Shown: in pieces, positions 50,359 through 59,396 of the stretch | Position numbering within the stretch: the first letter of the stretch is position 1 | Layout of the letters: each line of letters starts with the position of its first letter | From: Streptomyces nigrescens | GTDB taxonomy: Bacteria > Actinomycetota > Actinomycetes > Streptomycetales > Streptomycetaceae | Length of the DNA: 64,000 nucleotides | Reading direction: 5' to 3' | Assembly (NCBI GenBank): GCA_024349765.1 | Contig: AP026073.1 | Coordinates: 4,650,001 to 4,714,000 of the forward strand | The notes under the pieces: generated by a model | The model's database searches: none | The model's input: the letters and a program-made list of their open reading frames with translations, nothing else | Told to the model about the DNA's origin: nothing | Program-made: the position numbers and the translations under genes

Positions 50359-51727
50359 GGTAGTTGGCGACCTCGACGTTCTGGAGGACGGCGAGTGCGT
50401 CCTCCACCAGTACCGCGGTGTTGAAGTACGCCGTCATCAGGTACGACGTGATGCCCTTCTGGTCGACGCCCATGTTCCGCATCGACAGGCCGGGTTCCAC
50501 CTCGTCCTCGATCTTGGCGGGGCGCAGGCCCACCACCCCCTGCTCGGCCTCGCCCACCCGCATCAGCAGGATCTCGGTCGTGCCGATGCCCGCGCCGCCG
50601 GAGAACCGCACCTTGTCGGACGGCAGCAGCGGGACGCCGCGCCAGGTCAGCAGCGGGCTGCCGAACCGGGTGTCGATGATCGGGGGCACACCCCGGCGCG
50701 TACACTCCCGGCCGAACGCGGCGATGGCCCTGGGGTGCGCGAGGAAGTAGCCGGGCTGCTTCCAGACCCGGGTCAGCAGTTCGTCCAGGTCGTCGGGGGT
50801 CGGTGAGCCGGTGCGCGCCTGCACCCGCTGCCCGGGCGCCACGTTGTTGAAGAGCCCGAACTCCGGGTGGTTGAGCAGCGAGGCCTCCTGCCGCTCCCGC
50901 AGGGCGTGCACGGTGAGGTTGGACTGGGCGCGGATCTGGTCGATGGGCCCGTTGTAGAGGTCGGAGACCCTGGTGTGGACGCGGAGGACGGTCTGCGCGA
51001 GGGTCATGTGGTACTCGCGGGGCGTGTCCTCGTAGTCCACGAAGGTTCCCGGGAGGTCGGGTTCGCCGACGTGGCCGGAGCTGAGGTCGACCGGCACCTC
51101 GGCGCCGGGCAGCACGCCGTCCGTCGAGAGGTAGGCGTCCAGCGCTCCGCGCACCGTCGCGTCGCGGTCGCACAGTCCGGCGAGCGCGCTGCGGTTGACG
51201 CACAGGGCCACACCGGGGGTGAGCGCCCGGACGCGGTACGGCATGGGCTCGTCGCGGGTCCAGGAGTCGAGGTCGAAGAACTGGCCGTCGCCGATCACTT
51301 CGAGCACCGCGTCCTCGCCGTAGCGGCCGCTGACCCGCTTCTCGGCACGGCCCTGGGCGATCACCCACAGCTGGTCGTGCGCCTCACCGTCCTGGGCCAG
51401 CATCTGCCCGGCCTCGAAGGGCACTTCCGTGAAGGCGCCGGCCAGTTCGGTCAGCAGATCGTCGTCGGCCTCCCGGAGGTACGGCAGTTCCCGCAGGTCG
51501 CCCGGGATGACGCGGGGCGAACCGCCGTCGTTGTGCGTGCTGATGCGGTCGTCGCCGAGAACGTAGGTACGCCGCCGGTTGACGCGGAACACGCCCGCTT
51601 CGACGTCGACCCAGGGCAGTGCACGCAGCAGATAGCGCGGGGTGATGCCGCGCATCTGCGGGGTGGTCTTGGTGGTTGTCGCGAGCTGCCGTGCGGCATC
51701 CGGGCTGAGGCTCAACTGGTCGTTCAC
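50345..51727 (-). CDS. Family 2 encapsulin shell protein with inserted cyclic-nucleotide-binding domain
   Basis: 460-aa HK97-fold capsid protomer forming a proteinaceous nanocompartment. The N-arm and first HK97 part run to about residue 80 (TPQMRGITPRYLLRALPWVDVEAG, RRTYVLGDDRISTHND). Residues about 85-205 are a cNMP-binding/Crp-like beta-roll (VPFEAGQMLAQDGEAHDQLWVIAQGRAEKRV, DGQFFDLDSW, ALTPGVALCVNRSALAGL). The remaining HK97 fold follows (YEDTPREYHMTLAQTVLRVHTRVSDLYNGP to NVEVANYHDYS). This insert is the trait of the 2B type, whereas cysteine desulfurase cargo is best known from 2A. GTG 51727 has GAGGAGGGG upstream. Upstream gene of the two-gene operon. Confidence 0.92.
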   Translation of the reverse strand: MNDQLSLSPDAARQLATTTKTTPQMRGITPRYLLRALPWVDVEAGVFRVNRRRTYVLGDDRISTHNDGGSPRVIPGDLRELPYLREADDDLLTELAGAFTEVPFEAGQMLAQDGEAHDQLWVIAQGRAEKRVSGRYGEDAVLEVIGDGQFFDLDSWTRDEPMPYRVRALTPGVALCVNRSALAGLCDRDATVRGALDAYLSTDGVLPGAEVPVDLSSGHVGEPDLPGTFVDYEDTPREYHMTLAQTVLRVHTRVSDLYNGPIDQIRAQSNLTVHALRERQEASLLNHPEFGLFNNVAPGQRVQARTGSPTPDDLDELLTRVWKQPGYFLAHPRAIAAFGRECTRRGVPPIIDTRFGSPLLTWRGVPLLPSDKVRFSGGAGIGTTEILLMRVGEAEQGVVGLRPAKIEDEVEPGLSMRNMGVDQKGITSYLMTAYFNTAVLVEDALAVLQNVEVANYHDYS

Positions 51728-52190
51728 GGGACCCCTCCTCGCACACAGGCATGCCGGACGGCCGGCGTACGGCCGGACGACATGCGGGAACAGCCCGATC
51801 GTCCGGGCGGGCGTCGCCCACCCGCAACCAACCGTTCGCCGGCCTCCGGCCGGAATTGCGCCCCGTTCTCACGTCTCCATTTCGCATGGACGTACGACTA
51901 CGGGCCGTCACATCGCCGCGACCACGAGGGGAATTACCGAAGGGCCGCGGCGCCCCCCGTCCAGGCGTTCTCGAACGCCCCACCAGGCACAACCCGGTGC
52001 TGCGCATACGACCTGATTTCCCCTCATAACACAGCTTTGCGTTTCCTAAAGGGCGGCTTATGGCGCTGGCTCATGACACCGACCGGTGTCCCGGCACGGT
52101 GTTGCGCCGCAGTTCGGCGCGTTGTGCCGCGGAATGGATCAGGGGCTGCCCGACGTTGTAGGAACGTGTCACCCGATGAAAGGTACGGAC
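51728..52190. other. Divergent intergenic region upstream of the encapsulin operon
   Basis: About 460 bp without a gene, A/T-richer around 52010-52060, containing promoters for the encapsulin operon (minus) and the dienelactone hydrolase gene (plus). No SoxR-, FUR- or CymR-type operator could be picked out by eye. Confidence 0.4.
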
Positions 52191-52949
52191 ATGACCACCG
52201 TGCACGGTACGGCCCTGGACATTCCCACGCAGGACGGCGTCGTGGACGCCTATCTCGCCCACCCCGACGACGGCCGCGCGCACCCGGGGGTCCTGCTGTA
52301 CATGGACGCCTTCGGGCTGCGCGCCTCGTTGGAGGCGATGGCCAGGCGCCTGGCCGGACACGGCTACACGGTGCTGGTGCCCAACGTCCTGTACCGCACC
52401 GGGCGGGCGCCCGTGGTGGAACTCCCCGACTTCATCAACCCCGCCGAGCGGCCCGAGATCTTCGAGCAGCTCTTCCCGATCATCCGGGAGCTCACCCCTG
52501 AGCGGGCCGTGCGGGACGCCGGCGCGTACCTCGACTGGCTGGCCGCCTCGCCGCTGGTCGCCGACGGCCCGGTGGGCACCACCGGCTACTGCATGGGTGG
52601 CGTCCTCGCGCTCCGCACCGCCGCGGCCCACCCCGACCGCATCGCGGCGGTGGCCTCGTTCCACGCCGGCCATCTGACCACGGATGCCGAGGACAGCCCG
52701 CACCGCATCGTCGACCGCATCACGGCGGAGGTGTACTTCGGGCACGCCGATCAGGACTCGTCGCTGCCGGCCGAGGCGGTCAAGGCCCTGGAGCAGGCCC
52801 TGGACACCGCGGGCGTGCGCTACCGCAGCGAGGTGTACGAAGGCGCCCAGCACGGCTACACCCAGACCGACACCGCCGCCTACAACGGCGCGGCGGACGA
52901 CCGGCACTGGCGCAACCTGCTGGAGCTGTTCGGGCGCACGCTCGGCTGA
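52191..52949 (+). CDS. Dienelactone hydrolase-family protein
   Basis: 252-aa alpha/beta hydrolase with a cysteine nucleophile: Cys134 in GYCMGGVL, Asp in HADQDSSLP, and His in GAQHGYTQ. This matches the carboxymethylenebutenolidase triad. The N-terminal strand pair GVVDAYLAHPDDGRAHPGVLLYMDAFGL is typical. ATG 52191 with AAAGG 7 nt upstream is preferred to earlier in-frame ATGs. No aromatic-degradation gene adjoins, so it may hydrolyse other lactones or esters. Confidence 0.9.
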   Translation: MTTVHGTALDIPTQDGVVDAYLAHPDDGRAHPGVLLYMDAFGLRASLEAMARRLAGHGYTVLVPNVLYRTGRAPVVELPDFINPAERPEIFEQLFPIIRELTPERAVRDAGAYLDWLAASPLVADGPVGTTGYCMGGVLALRTAAAHPDRIAAVASFHAGHLTTDAEDSPHRIVDRITAEVYFGHADQDSSLPAEAVKALEQALDTAGVRYRSEVYEGAQHGYTQTDTAAYNGAADDRHWRNLLELFGRTLG

Positions 52950-52966
52950 GCCGGCCCGCCCGGGCG

Positions 52967-53599
52967 TCAACCGGGGCCGCCCCGCCAGATGTTGTCGAAC
53001 GCGGCCTTGTCGATGGCGCGCCGCTGCCGCTGGTACCCCAGCTCGCTCAGCGCGTCATGGACGGCGGCGAGCACCGTCTCCACCGACTCGTCCGCCGGCG
53101 GTCCGTCGTCCTTGAGACCCCCGGTCCGGGGGTCTTCGGTCGGCTCCCCGCCGATCCCGAGGTTTGCCGCGAGGGCGGCCAGGACGGGTTCGTCCGCCGC
53201 CCAGCGGTCCGCCGCCGCACGGCGCGCGGGCGATTCGGCCAGCACCAGCTCACCGGCCCGGAACGGCCTCCAGTGGCCCCGGCGTTCACGGGTGAGCTCG
53301 CCGCCCGCTTCGAGGGCGGACAGGTACGCCGTGTACAGCCCGCGGCCCCTGCGCCACAGCCAGTCCTCGACCGACTCGTACGGCTCCTGCTGGACGAGCG
53401 CTCCGGCCGCCTCGTCCAACAGGCGATCGGCCGCGCTCGGCCGGTATCCGGGAACGATCCGCTCGCCGTCCAGCGCGGCGGCCTGTGCCCGCAGCAGGTC
53501 GATCAGCTCGGCCCCGGCGAGCGCGAGCGACAGGTCGCCCTGCTCGGGAGGCGACGCCTCGCCCAGGGCCACGATCAGCAGGTCCCGCGGTGTGGTCAT
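52967..53599 (-). CDS. GOLPH3/Vps74-like (GPP34) family protein
   Basis: 210 aa. Characteristic all-helical family opening: RDLLIVALGEASPPEQGDLSLALAGAELIDLL, then YESVEDWLWRRGRGLYTAYLSALE and RRGHWRPFRAGELVLAES. The C-terminus is AIDKAAFDNIWRGGPG. Eukaryotic homologues bind phosphatidylinositol-4-phosphate; actinobacteria hold many paralogues of unknown role. ATG 53599. Convergent with the hydrolase gene, 17 bp apart. Confidence 0.87.
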   Translation of the reverse strand: MTTPRDLLIVALGEASPPEQGDLSLALAGAELIDLLRAQAAALDGERIVPGYRPSAADRLLDEAAGALVQQEPYESVEDWLWRRGRGLYTAYLSALEAGGELTRERRGHWRPFRAGELVLAESPARRAAADRWAADEPVLAALAANLGIGGEPTEDPRTGGLKDDGPPADESVETVLAAVHDALSELGYQRQRRAIDKAAFDNIWRGGPG

Positions 53600-53632
53600 G
53601 ACGGCTCCCCACGTCTGTTTCGAGCTTACGGA

Positions 53633-53839
53633 GTGGTGGGCCCGGCTGCATCCGCCCGGACCCGTACGGCCGAGTGGGACGCCCGCGCCCTGCTGTGCAC
53701 CGTCGCCGAAGCCGGGTCCGGCGGGGAGCTGAACCAGGTCCTCGGCCGGCCGCCCTCGGGCCACGCCGTCTTCTTCGGCAAGCCGGGGCTCGGCGACCGA
53801 CCGGCCGTGCCTCAGGCCGCCTGCGCCTCGTCGCCGTAG
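53633..53839 (+). CDS. Possible small or remnant ORF, 68 aa
   Basis: Begins at GTG 53633/53636 and ends at TAG 53839, overlapping the 3' end of the minus-strand baeRF gene by 28 bp. Codons from about 53670 to 53800 have consistently G/C third positions (reading WDARALLCTVAEAG and GHAVFFGKPGLGD), unlike random sequence. No family recognised and no good SD. May be a real small gene, a degraded 3' gene fragment, or chance. Low confidence. Confidence 0.25.
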   Translation: MVGPAASARTRTAEWDARALLCTVAEAGSGGELNQVLGRPPSGHAVFFGKPGLGDRPAVPQAACASSP

Positions 53840-54933
53840 CGCACGGCATCGGCGTAGCGCAGCAGCACGCCGACCCCCTCGCGCAGCCTCAGCTGCTGCT
53901 CGGGGACGAGGACGAGTTCCGCGCCGGTGCCCACCAGCGCGCGGGTGAGCGCGGCGTCGGCGCGTTCCTCGCGTACGGTCGCCACGCCGTAGACCCGCAG
54001 GTCGCGCTCCGTGAGGGCGAGCTGGCCGGGCTCCGGGCCCACCCACAGGCGCAGCGGCGACTCCGGGTGGTTGTTGAGGAAGAGCGCACTGGCCTGGCCG
54101 CGCTGCAGTGCCGCGACCGTGGCCGCGAGCCCTTCGGCACAGGCCCCGTCGTGGGCCCGCCGGGCGAGGAAGGTCTCCAGGAGGGTGCGGTCGTGGGCGG
54201 CCATGCGCCCGCTGAAGAGCCGGTCGAGCTGGCTCTCCAGCAGTGCCCGTCCCGGTTCCGGCCGGCCGCCGCCCTCGGCGGTGGCCAGCCGGCCGCGCAG
54301 ATAGGCGGGCAGCCGGCGGGCCAGGATGCCGCGGGCCCAGGCGTCACCGGCGAGCAGCAGCGTCTCGGCGCCGCGGCGGCGGGCCTGCGTCTCCAGCTGC
54401 CGGCCGAGCCGCTCGGTGAGGTGCTGCCATTCGGCCACCGGGACCTCCAGGTGGAGCCGGTCCCCGGGCGTCACCTTGGTCAGGGGCCAGGTCCCGGCCT
54501 CGGTGTCGATGCGGACGGTGCCCTCGGCGTCGGTGGAGTGGCGGCCCATGTAGTGGACACGTACTGCCAGATAGGCGATCTCGGGCGCGTGCTGGGCGAT
54601 CAGCGGCAGGGTGTCGGGCAGTGCGCCGAAATGGGCCGTGTCCTGTGCCGGCGGGCGGGGCAGTTCGTCCTGGAGGACGAGCTTCCCGTGCGCGGTGAAC
54701 AGGGCCTGCCCGTGCCGGCCGGGCACCCGGACGTCGTCGCCGACGGTGCCCGCCACGGCGGCGATGGACTCCGGGTCCGCCCCTTCGGCGAGCAGGTCGT
54801 CGCGCAGATGCCGCCAGCGCAGCGCGATGGCGGAGTCCGGGTCCTCGATGGCACTGTCGCGCGAGGTGTCGAGGTACACCGAGGCGAACGGGCCGGCTTC
54901 CTTGTAGAGCGGTTCGAGGAAAGAAAGTCGCAT
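53812..54933 (-). CDS. Rv2629/baeRF-like (archaeo-eukaryotic release factor family) protein
   Basis: 373 aa. N-terminal MRLSFLEPLYKEAGPFASVYLDTS, then DDVRVPGRHGQALFTAHG and a central segment YLAVRVHYMGRHSTD. The C-terminal eRF1-domain-3-like part contains LLAGDAWARGILARRL and QGRLFSG-like helices, typical of baeRF/Vms1-like proteins related to eRF1 and mycobacterial Rv2629. Proposed role: ribosome-associated quality control or peptidyl-tRNA hydrolysis under stress; unproven here. ATG 54933 has AGGAG upstream. Confidence 0.8.
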   Translation of the reverse strand: MRLSFLEPLYKEAGPFASVYLDTSRDSAIEDPDSAIALRWRHLRDDLLAEGADPESIAAVAGTVGDDVRVPGRHGQALFTAHGKLVLQDELPRPPAQDTAHFGALPDTLPLIAQHAPEIAYLAVRVHYMGRHSTDAEGTVRIDTEAGTWPLTKVTPGDRLHLEVPVAEWQHLTERLGRQLETQARRRGAETLLLAGDAWARGILARRLPAYLRGRLATAEGGGRPEPGRALLESQLDRLFSGRMAAHDRTLLETFLARRAHDGACAEGLAATVAALQRGQASALFLNNHPESPLRLWVGPEPGQLALTERDLRVYGVATVREERADAALTRALVGTGAELVLVPEQQLRLREGVGVLLRYADAVRYGDEAQAA

Positions 54934-55090
54934 CGCCACTCCTGCCGGGAACGGAACCATCCCTGGGCCCATGATGCGCCCGGGAGGCGTACGGCGCGTC
55001 CGCTGGCGGTGCGGTACGGGCCGCTACCGGGTCGTCGGGGCCCGGCCGCGGACCGTAGGCCGCCGTCCGCGCACCGTCACCCCGCGCGGT

Positions 55091-57097
55091 TCACACCGGC
55101 AGCCCGCCCAGCAGCTCCGTGACCTCCTCCGCGGCCAACGGGAGTTCGGCCTCCTCGTACGCCGTCCGCGCCCGTTCCCAGTAACTGCGGGCCTCGGCCG
55201 GCCGGTTGTCGGCCACCGCGAGGTGGCCGAGGTGCTGCAGGGTGCGGGCCCACCCGACCGTGTTGCCGAGCCGGTGGTAGAGGTCGAGTGCCGACCGGTA
55301 GTGGTCGTGGGCCGCGACGCGGCTGCCCCGCAGGCGGGCCGTGAACGCCAGGTTGAAGAGGGTGTGCGCGGTGGCCTGGTGGTCGTCGAGCGCCCGGAAG
55401 AGCGGTAAGGCGGCGGCGTAATGGCCGTCCGCCTCCGCGTACCGGCAGAGGCGGCGGGCGGCCGTGCCCATGCTGTGCAGCGTACGGGCCTCGCCGGTAC
55501 GGTCGCCGAGCGCCCGGTAGTGGTCGAGTGCCTCGGCGAAGAGGGGCAGCGCCCGGTCGAAGTCCTGCTTGTGCTTGAGGAAGTCGCCCTTGTCGTACAG
55601 GGCCAGGGCCTGCTGGGCGGGGTCCGCGACGGTGTGCGCGAACTCCACGGCCATGTCGCACACTTCCAGGCCGGCGTCCCAGTCCTGCTGGCGGCGGAGG
55701 AACCAGCTGACGTCGTGCGCCAGCGGCAGCATCACGGCGGGCCGGCCGTGCCGCTGCGCCAGATGGAGGGCCGACCGCAGGTTCAGACGCTCGGTGTCGA
55801 GCCAGTCCTCCGCGGCGTCGTCCCGCCGGCGCGCGCGGGCCGCCGCCACGATGCGCTCGGTGGCGTCCCGGGCGGCATCGCGGTAGTGGGCCAGCAGCCG
55901 GTCGACGGCGTCCTCGACGCCCGCCGCGTCCTCCTCCTCGTGGCGGCGCCGCTCGGCGAACAGCCGCAGCAGGTCGTGGAAGCGGACCCAGCCGCGGGGT
56001 TTGCCGGGCTCGACCATGTGGACGTCACGCAGCGCGCGCAGCAGTTTCCTGGCCCGGGGCACGGGCTCCCCGGCCAGCGCGGCGGCCGCCTCGACGCTCA
56101 CCTGCTGACCCGGGTTGAGCGACAGCAGCCGGAACATCCGGGCCTCGTCGGCGGCGAGCCGGGCGTACGACAGGTCGAAGGCGGCGGTCACCGAACGGCG
56201 GTCACCGTAGGACAGCTCCTCCAGGCGGGTGGCGCGGTCGCGCAGGGCCGCGGTGAGTTCGCCGACGGACTGGTCCGGGTCACCGGCCAGTATCGAGGCC
56301 ACGACGGCGAGCGCGAGGGGCAGGTGGCCGCAGAGTGCGGTGAGGTCGCGTACGGCTCCGGGCTCGTCGAGGGCGCGGGTGTCGTCGGGGCGGCGCATCC
56401 GGAGCGTGCGGCTGATCAGGGCGGCGGCCTCGGCCGGTGCCAGGACGCCGAGGTCGAGGATCCGGGAGCCGGGGAGGTCCCCGAGGGTGCGGCGGCTGGT
56501 GACGACGAGCCGGTGGGCCGGGGAGCCGGGCAGCAGCGGGCCGACCTGGTCCGTCGAGGAGGCGTTGTCGAGCACGACGAGCGCGGCGCCGTGCCGGGCG
56601 GCGCGTTCGGCCAGCTTCGAGCGGTACAGCGACAGCCGGCCCTCGAAGGTGGGCGGGAAGAGTTCGTCGGGGACGCCGAGCGCGCTCAGGAAGACGGAGA
56701 CCGCGATGTCCGGCCGGACGTAGCGGTGCTCGTCGTAGCCCTGGAGGTTGATGAAGAGCACCCCGCCGGGGAACCAGCCCGCCGCCACGGCGTCGTGCGC
56801 GGCGCGCAGGGCGAGTGCGGTCTTGCCGACGCCTGCGGTGCCCACCAGCGCGGACACGACCAGCGGCGGGGCCGCGGCCGACGGCGCCGACGCGTCCCGC
56901 GCCCCCTGGGAGGCTGGGCGCAGCGCGGCGGTCAGGGTGCGCAGCGCCTCCTGTCTGCCGGTGAACTCCGGCGGCGCCGGGGGCAGCCCGGCCAGTGCGG
57001 TGGGCGCCGAGGGCGTGAGGTGCAGCTCCCCCACGTGGCCGGCCTGCACGACCGGGCCGGTGACGGTGCCACTCAGGTCGTTGGATGACTGGTTCAC
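55091..57097 (-). CDS. STAND-type NB-ARC ATPase with TPR repeats
   Basis: 668 aa. Starts with a short conserved-looking strand motif (SGTVTGPVVQAGHVGELHL). NB-ARC domain: Walker A GTAGVGKTAL (Lys92), Walker B-like ALVVLDNASST, RNBS-B-like RLVVTSRRTLGDLPG, and the GLPLA-equivalent CGHLPLALAVVA. A winged-helix region follows, then about seven TPRs from residue about 440 (ALALYDKGDFLKHKQDFDRALPLFAEALDHYRALGD and following). No N-terminal effector such as SARP DNA-binding, protease or kinase is present. GTG 57097. Related STAND proteins act as regulators or as immune-like sensors; role here unknown. Confidence 0.92.
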   Translation of the reverse strand: MNQSSNDLSGTVTGPVVQAGHVGELHLTPSAPTALAGLPPAPPEFTGRQEALRTLTAALRPASQGARDASAPSAAAPPLVVSALVGTAGVGKTALALRAAHDAVAAGWFPGGVLFINLQGYDEHRYVRPDIAVSVFLSALGVPDELFPPTFEGRLSLYRSKLAERAARHGAALVVLDNASSTDQVGPLLPGSPAHRLVVTSRRTLGDLPGSRILDLGVLAPAEAAALISRTLRMRRPDDTRALDEPGAVRDLTALCGHLPLALAVVASILAGDPDQSVGELTAALRDRATRLEELSYGDRRSVTAAFDLSYARLAADEARMFRLLSLNPGQQVSVEAAAALAGEPVPRARKLLRALRDVHMVEPGKPRGWVRFHDLLRLFAERRRHEEEDAAGVEDAVDRLLAHYRDAARDATERIVAAARARRRDDAAEDWLDTERLNLRSALHLAQRHGRPAVMLPLAHDVSWFLRRQQDWDAGLEVCDMAVEFAHTVADPAQQALALYDKGDFLKHKQDFDRALPLFAEALDHYRALGDRTGEARTLHSMGTAARRLCRYAEADGHYAAALPLFRALDDHQATAHTLFNLAFTARLRGSRVAAHDHYRSALDLYHRLGNTVGWARTLQHLGHLAVADNRPAEARSYWERARTAYEEAELPLAAEEVTELLGGLPV

Positions 57098-57140
57098 GGT
57101 CCCTTTTCTAGCCGACCGCCCCCTCGCCCAGCTGGGTTTT

Positions 57141-57174
57141 CCGGCGACGGGCGCCGGTCGCCGCCCGTCGCCGG
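57141..57174. promoter_or_regulatory. 13-bp perfect hairpin in the divergent leader of the STAND gene
   Basis: CCGGCGACGGGCG (57141-57153) with its complement at 57162-57174 and an 8-nt loop, between the divergent STAND (57097) and membrane-protein (57266) starts. It is not at a gene end, so an operator or RNA-structure role is more likely than termination. Confidence 0.6.
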
Positions 57175-57265
57175 CGGTATCCGGGCCGCTCGTCCCGCGT
57201 CGCGTGCGGTGGCATCTGCTGGGACCGTGGCAGCAGCGTGCCCGTCCGTCCCGCGAGGTGGCAAC

Positions 57266-57784
57266 GTGAGCGACAAGGTCAGCCGGTCCACCCCTCCTCC
57301 CCGCCGCGGGGGGCCGTTGCAGCGGCTCCTGTTCGGCGGGGTCTACGGCTCGGTCCTCGCCAGTGCGCTGGCGGCCGCCCTCGGCAGCGAGCACGGGCCC
57401 CTGGACCCCGGGTACGACGCGGCGTGGGTGCTGGTGACCGCCGTCGCGTCGGCCGCGGCGCACGGCTACGCGCACGCCATCGCGCACCGTACGGCCGACG
57501 CGGCTCCGGTCACCACGAGCGCGGTGCGCTCGATGCTCGCCGAGTGGCCGCTGGTGGTCGCGACACTGCCGACGGTCGCCGCGCTGTTCGGCTCCTACCT
57601 GGAGTGGTGGGGCGAGGAGGGCGCGATCGACGTGGCGCTGACGTTCAACACGGCGGCGCTGTTCGGCTGGGGCGTGTGGGGGGCCCGGGCGGCGGGGCGG
57701 AGTTGGCCGGCGTCGTGCCGGGTCGGGGGCGTGGACGCGCTGCTCGGGCTGTTCATCATCGCCGCGAACGTGTTGACCAAGTGA
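57266..57784 (+). CDS. Small integral membrane protein of unknown function
   Basis: 172 aa with about four predicted helices (FGGVYGSVLASALAAALG, AAWVLVTAVASAAAHGYAHAIAHR, WPLVVATLPTVAALFGSYL, ALLGLFIIAANVL). The N-terminal 20 residues are Pro/Arg-rich and cytosolic. GTG 57266 has GAGGTG 5 nt upstream. Divergent from the STAND gene and possibly a partner; no family recognised. Confidence 0.75.
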   Translation: MSDKVSRSTPPPRRGGPLQRLLFGGVYGSVLASALAAALGSEHGPLDPGYDAAWVLVTAVASAAAHGYAHAIAHRTADAAPVTTSAVRSMLAEWPLVVATLPTVAALFGSYLEWWGEEGAIDVALTFNTAALFGWGVWGARAAGRSWPASCRVGGVDALLGLFIIAANVLTK

Positions 57785-57861
57785 GCGCCCCGCGACCCGC
57801 CGGGTCGCGGTCCGGGCGGCGATGAAACACGATGAGAACTCCAGCCAGAGGAGGTCCGCCC

Positions 57862-58389
57862 GTGTCTGCTCCGGACATCCCCTCCCGGGCGCCCGCGCGA
57901 GCCGTACTGCCGGAGCGCGGCCCCGAGCCGGTGAGGATCACGCTGACGGTGAACGGCGTCGACCGCGCGGTGGAGGTCGAGCCGCGCGTCAGCCTTCTGG
58001 ACGCGCTGCGCGAACGCCTGGACCTGACGGGCGCGAAGAAGGGCTGTGACCAGGGCACCTGCGGGGCCTGCACGGTATGGGTCGACGGGCGCCGGGTGCT
58101 GGCCTGCCTGACCCTGGCGATCACCTGCGAGGGGCGCGAGGTCACCACCATCGAGGGCCTGGCCGAGGGCGATGAGCTGCACGCCATGCAGAGCGCGTTC
58201 ATCGAGCAGGACGCGTTCCAGTGCGGCTACTGCACCCCGGGCCAGATCATGTCCGCGGTGGCACTGCTCAAGGAGGGCCACGCCTCGGACGACCGCGAGA
58301 TCGCCGAGTGGATGAGCGGCAACATCTGCCGCTGCGCCGCCTACCCCCACATCCGGGCCGCCATCCGCACGGTCCGTGACCGAGCCTGA
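57862..58389 (+). CDS. 2Fe-2S subunit of the second molybdenum hydroxylase (PaoA-like)
   Basis: 175 aa. Both [2Fe-2S] domains: KKGCDQGTCGACTVWVDG, and FQCGYCTPGQIMSA with MSGNICRCAAYP. A 35-residue Pro/Arg-rich N-terminal tail lacks a twin-arginine signal. GTG 57862 with GAGGAGG 7 nt upstream is preferred to ATG 57832. First gene of the second, plus-strand cassette. Confidence 0.94.
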   Translation: MSAPDIPSRAPARAVLPERGPEPVRITLTVNGVDRAVEVEPRVSLLDALRERLDLTGAKKGCDQGTCGACTVWVDGRRVLACLTLAITCEGREVTTIEGLAEGDELHAMQSAFIEQDAFQCGYCTPGQIMSAVALLKEGHASDDREIAEWMSGNICRCAAYPHIRAAIRTVRDRA

Positions 58390-58400
58390 GGAGATTCGCC

Positions 58401-59396
58401 GTGCGGCCCATCAGCTACTCCCGCGCCACGGCCGTCGCCGACGCGGTCGCCGCCGTCGCCGCCGACCCCACCAGCGACTTCCTGGCCGGCGGCACCACCG
58501 AGGTCGATCTGCTGCGGCAGAACGTCTTGCTGCCGCGCCGGCTCGTGGACATCAACGACCTGCCGCTCACCGGGATCGAGGACCGGCCCGACGGCGGCCT
58601 GTACATCGGTGCGCTGGCCCGTATGAGCGAGGTGGCCGAGGCCCCCGCCGTACGGGAGCGCTTCCCCATGGTGGCCGAGGCGCTGGTGCTCGGGGCGTCC
58701 GCCCAGCTCCGGCATATGGCCAGCATGGGCGGCAACATGATGCAACGGGTGCGCTGCGGCTACTTCCGCGACGCGTCGTCGCCGTGCAACAAGCGCGATC
58801 CGGGCAGCGGCTGCGGTGCCCTGGACGGGTTCAACCGCGGCCATGCCGTCCTCGGCGTCAGCGAGCACTGCATCGCCACCCACCCGTCAGACGTCGCCGT
58901 CCCGCTGGTGGCCCTGGACGCCCGCATCCACACCGAGGGGCCGCACGGCCGGCAGGTCCACGCCCTGGACGACTTCTTCCTGCTGCCGGGTGCCACACCG
59001 CATCTGGAGCATCCGCTGGAGCACGGTGAGCTGGTGGTGGGCATCGAGGTGCCCGGTCTGGCCATGGCCCGGTCCTCGTGCTACCTGAAGGTGCGCGACC
59101 GGGAGTCGTACGAGTTCGCGCTGACGTCCGTGGCGGCCGCGGTGGATCTGGCGGACGGGGTGATCCGCGACGTACGGCTGGCGCTGGGCGGGGTGGCCAC
59201 GAAGCCCTGGCGGGCCCGCCGTGCGGAGGAGCTGCTGCGCGGCGCGCCCGCCGACATCGGGGCCTTCCGGCGGGCCGCCCGCGAGGAGCTGGCCGCCGCC
59301 CGCACCACGCCGCTCAACGCCTTCAAGGCCGAGCTGGCCCGGCGGACCGTGGTCCGCGCGCTGGCGACCCTCACCGGCACGGAGCACGCGTCATGA
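58401..59396 (+). CDS. FAD-binding subunit of the second molybdenum hydroxylase (PaoB-like)
   Basis: 331 aa. FAD loop LAGGTTEVDLLRQ, second segment QLRHMASMGGNMMQRVRCGYF, and the extra Cys set RCGYFRDASSPCNKRDPGSGC as in [4Fe-4S]-containing PaoB. GTG 58401 has GAGGAG 7 nt upstream. Its TGA overlaps the large-subunit ATG. Confidence 0.93.
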   Translation: MRPISYSRATAVADAVAAVAADPTSDFLAGGTTEVDLLRQNVLLPRRLVDINDLPLTGIEDRPDGGLYIGALARMSEVAEAPAVRERFPMVAEALVLGASAQLRHMASMGGNMMQRVRCGYFRDASSPCNKRDPGSGCGALDGFNRGHAVLGVSEHCIATHPSDVAVPLVALDARIHTEGPHGRQVHALDDFFLLPGATPHLEHPLEHGELVVGIEVPGLAMARSSCYLKVRDRESYEFALTSVAAAVDLADGVIRDVRLALGGVATKPWRARRAEELLRGAPADIGAFRRAAREELAAARTTPLNAFKAELARRTVVRALATLTGTEHAS

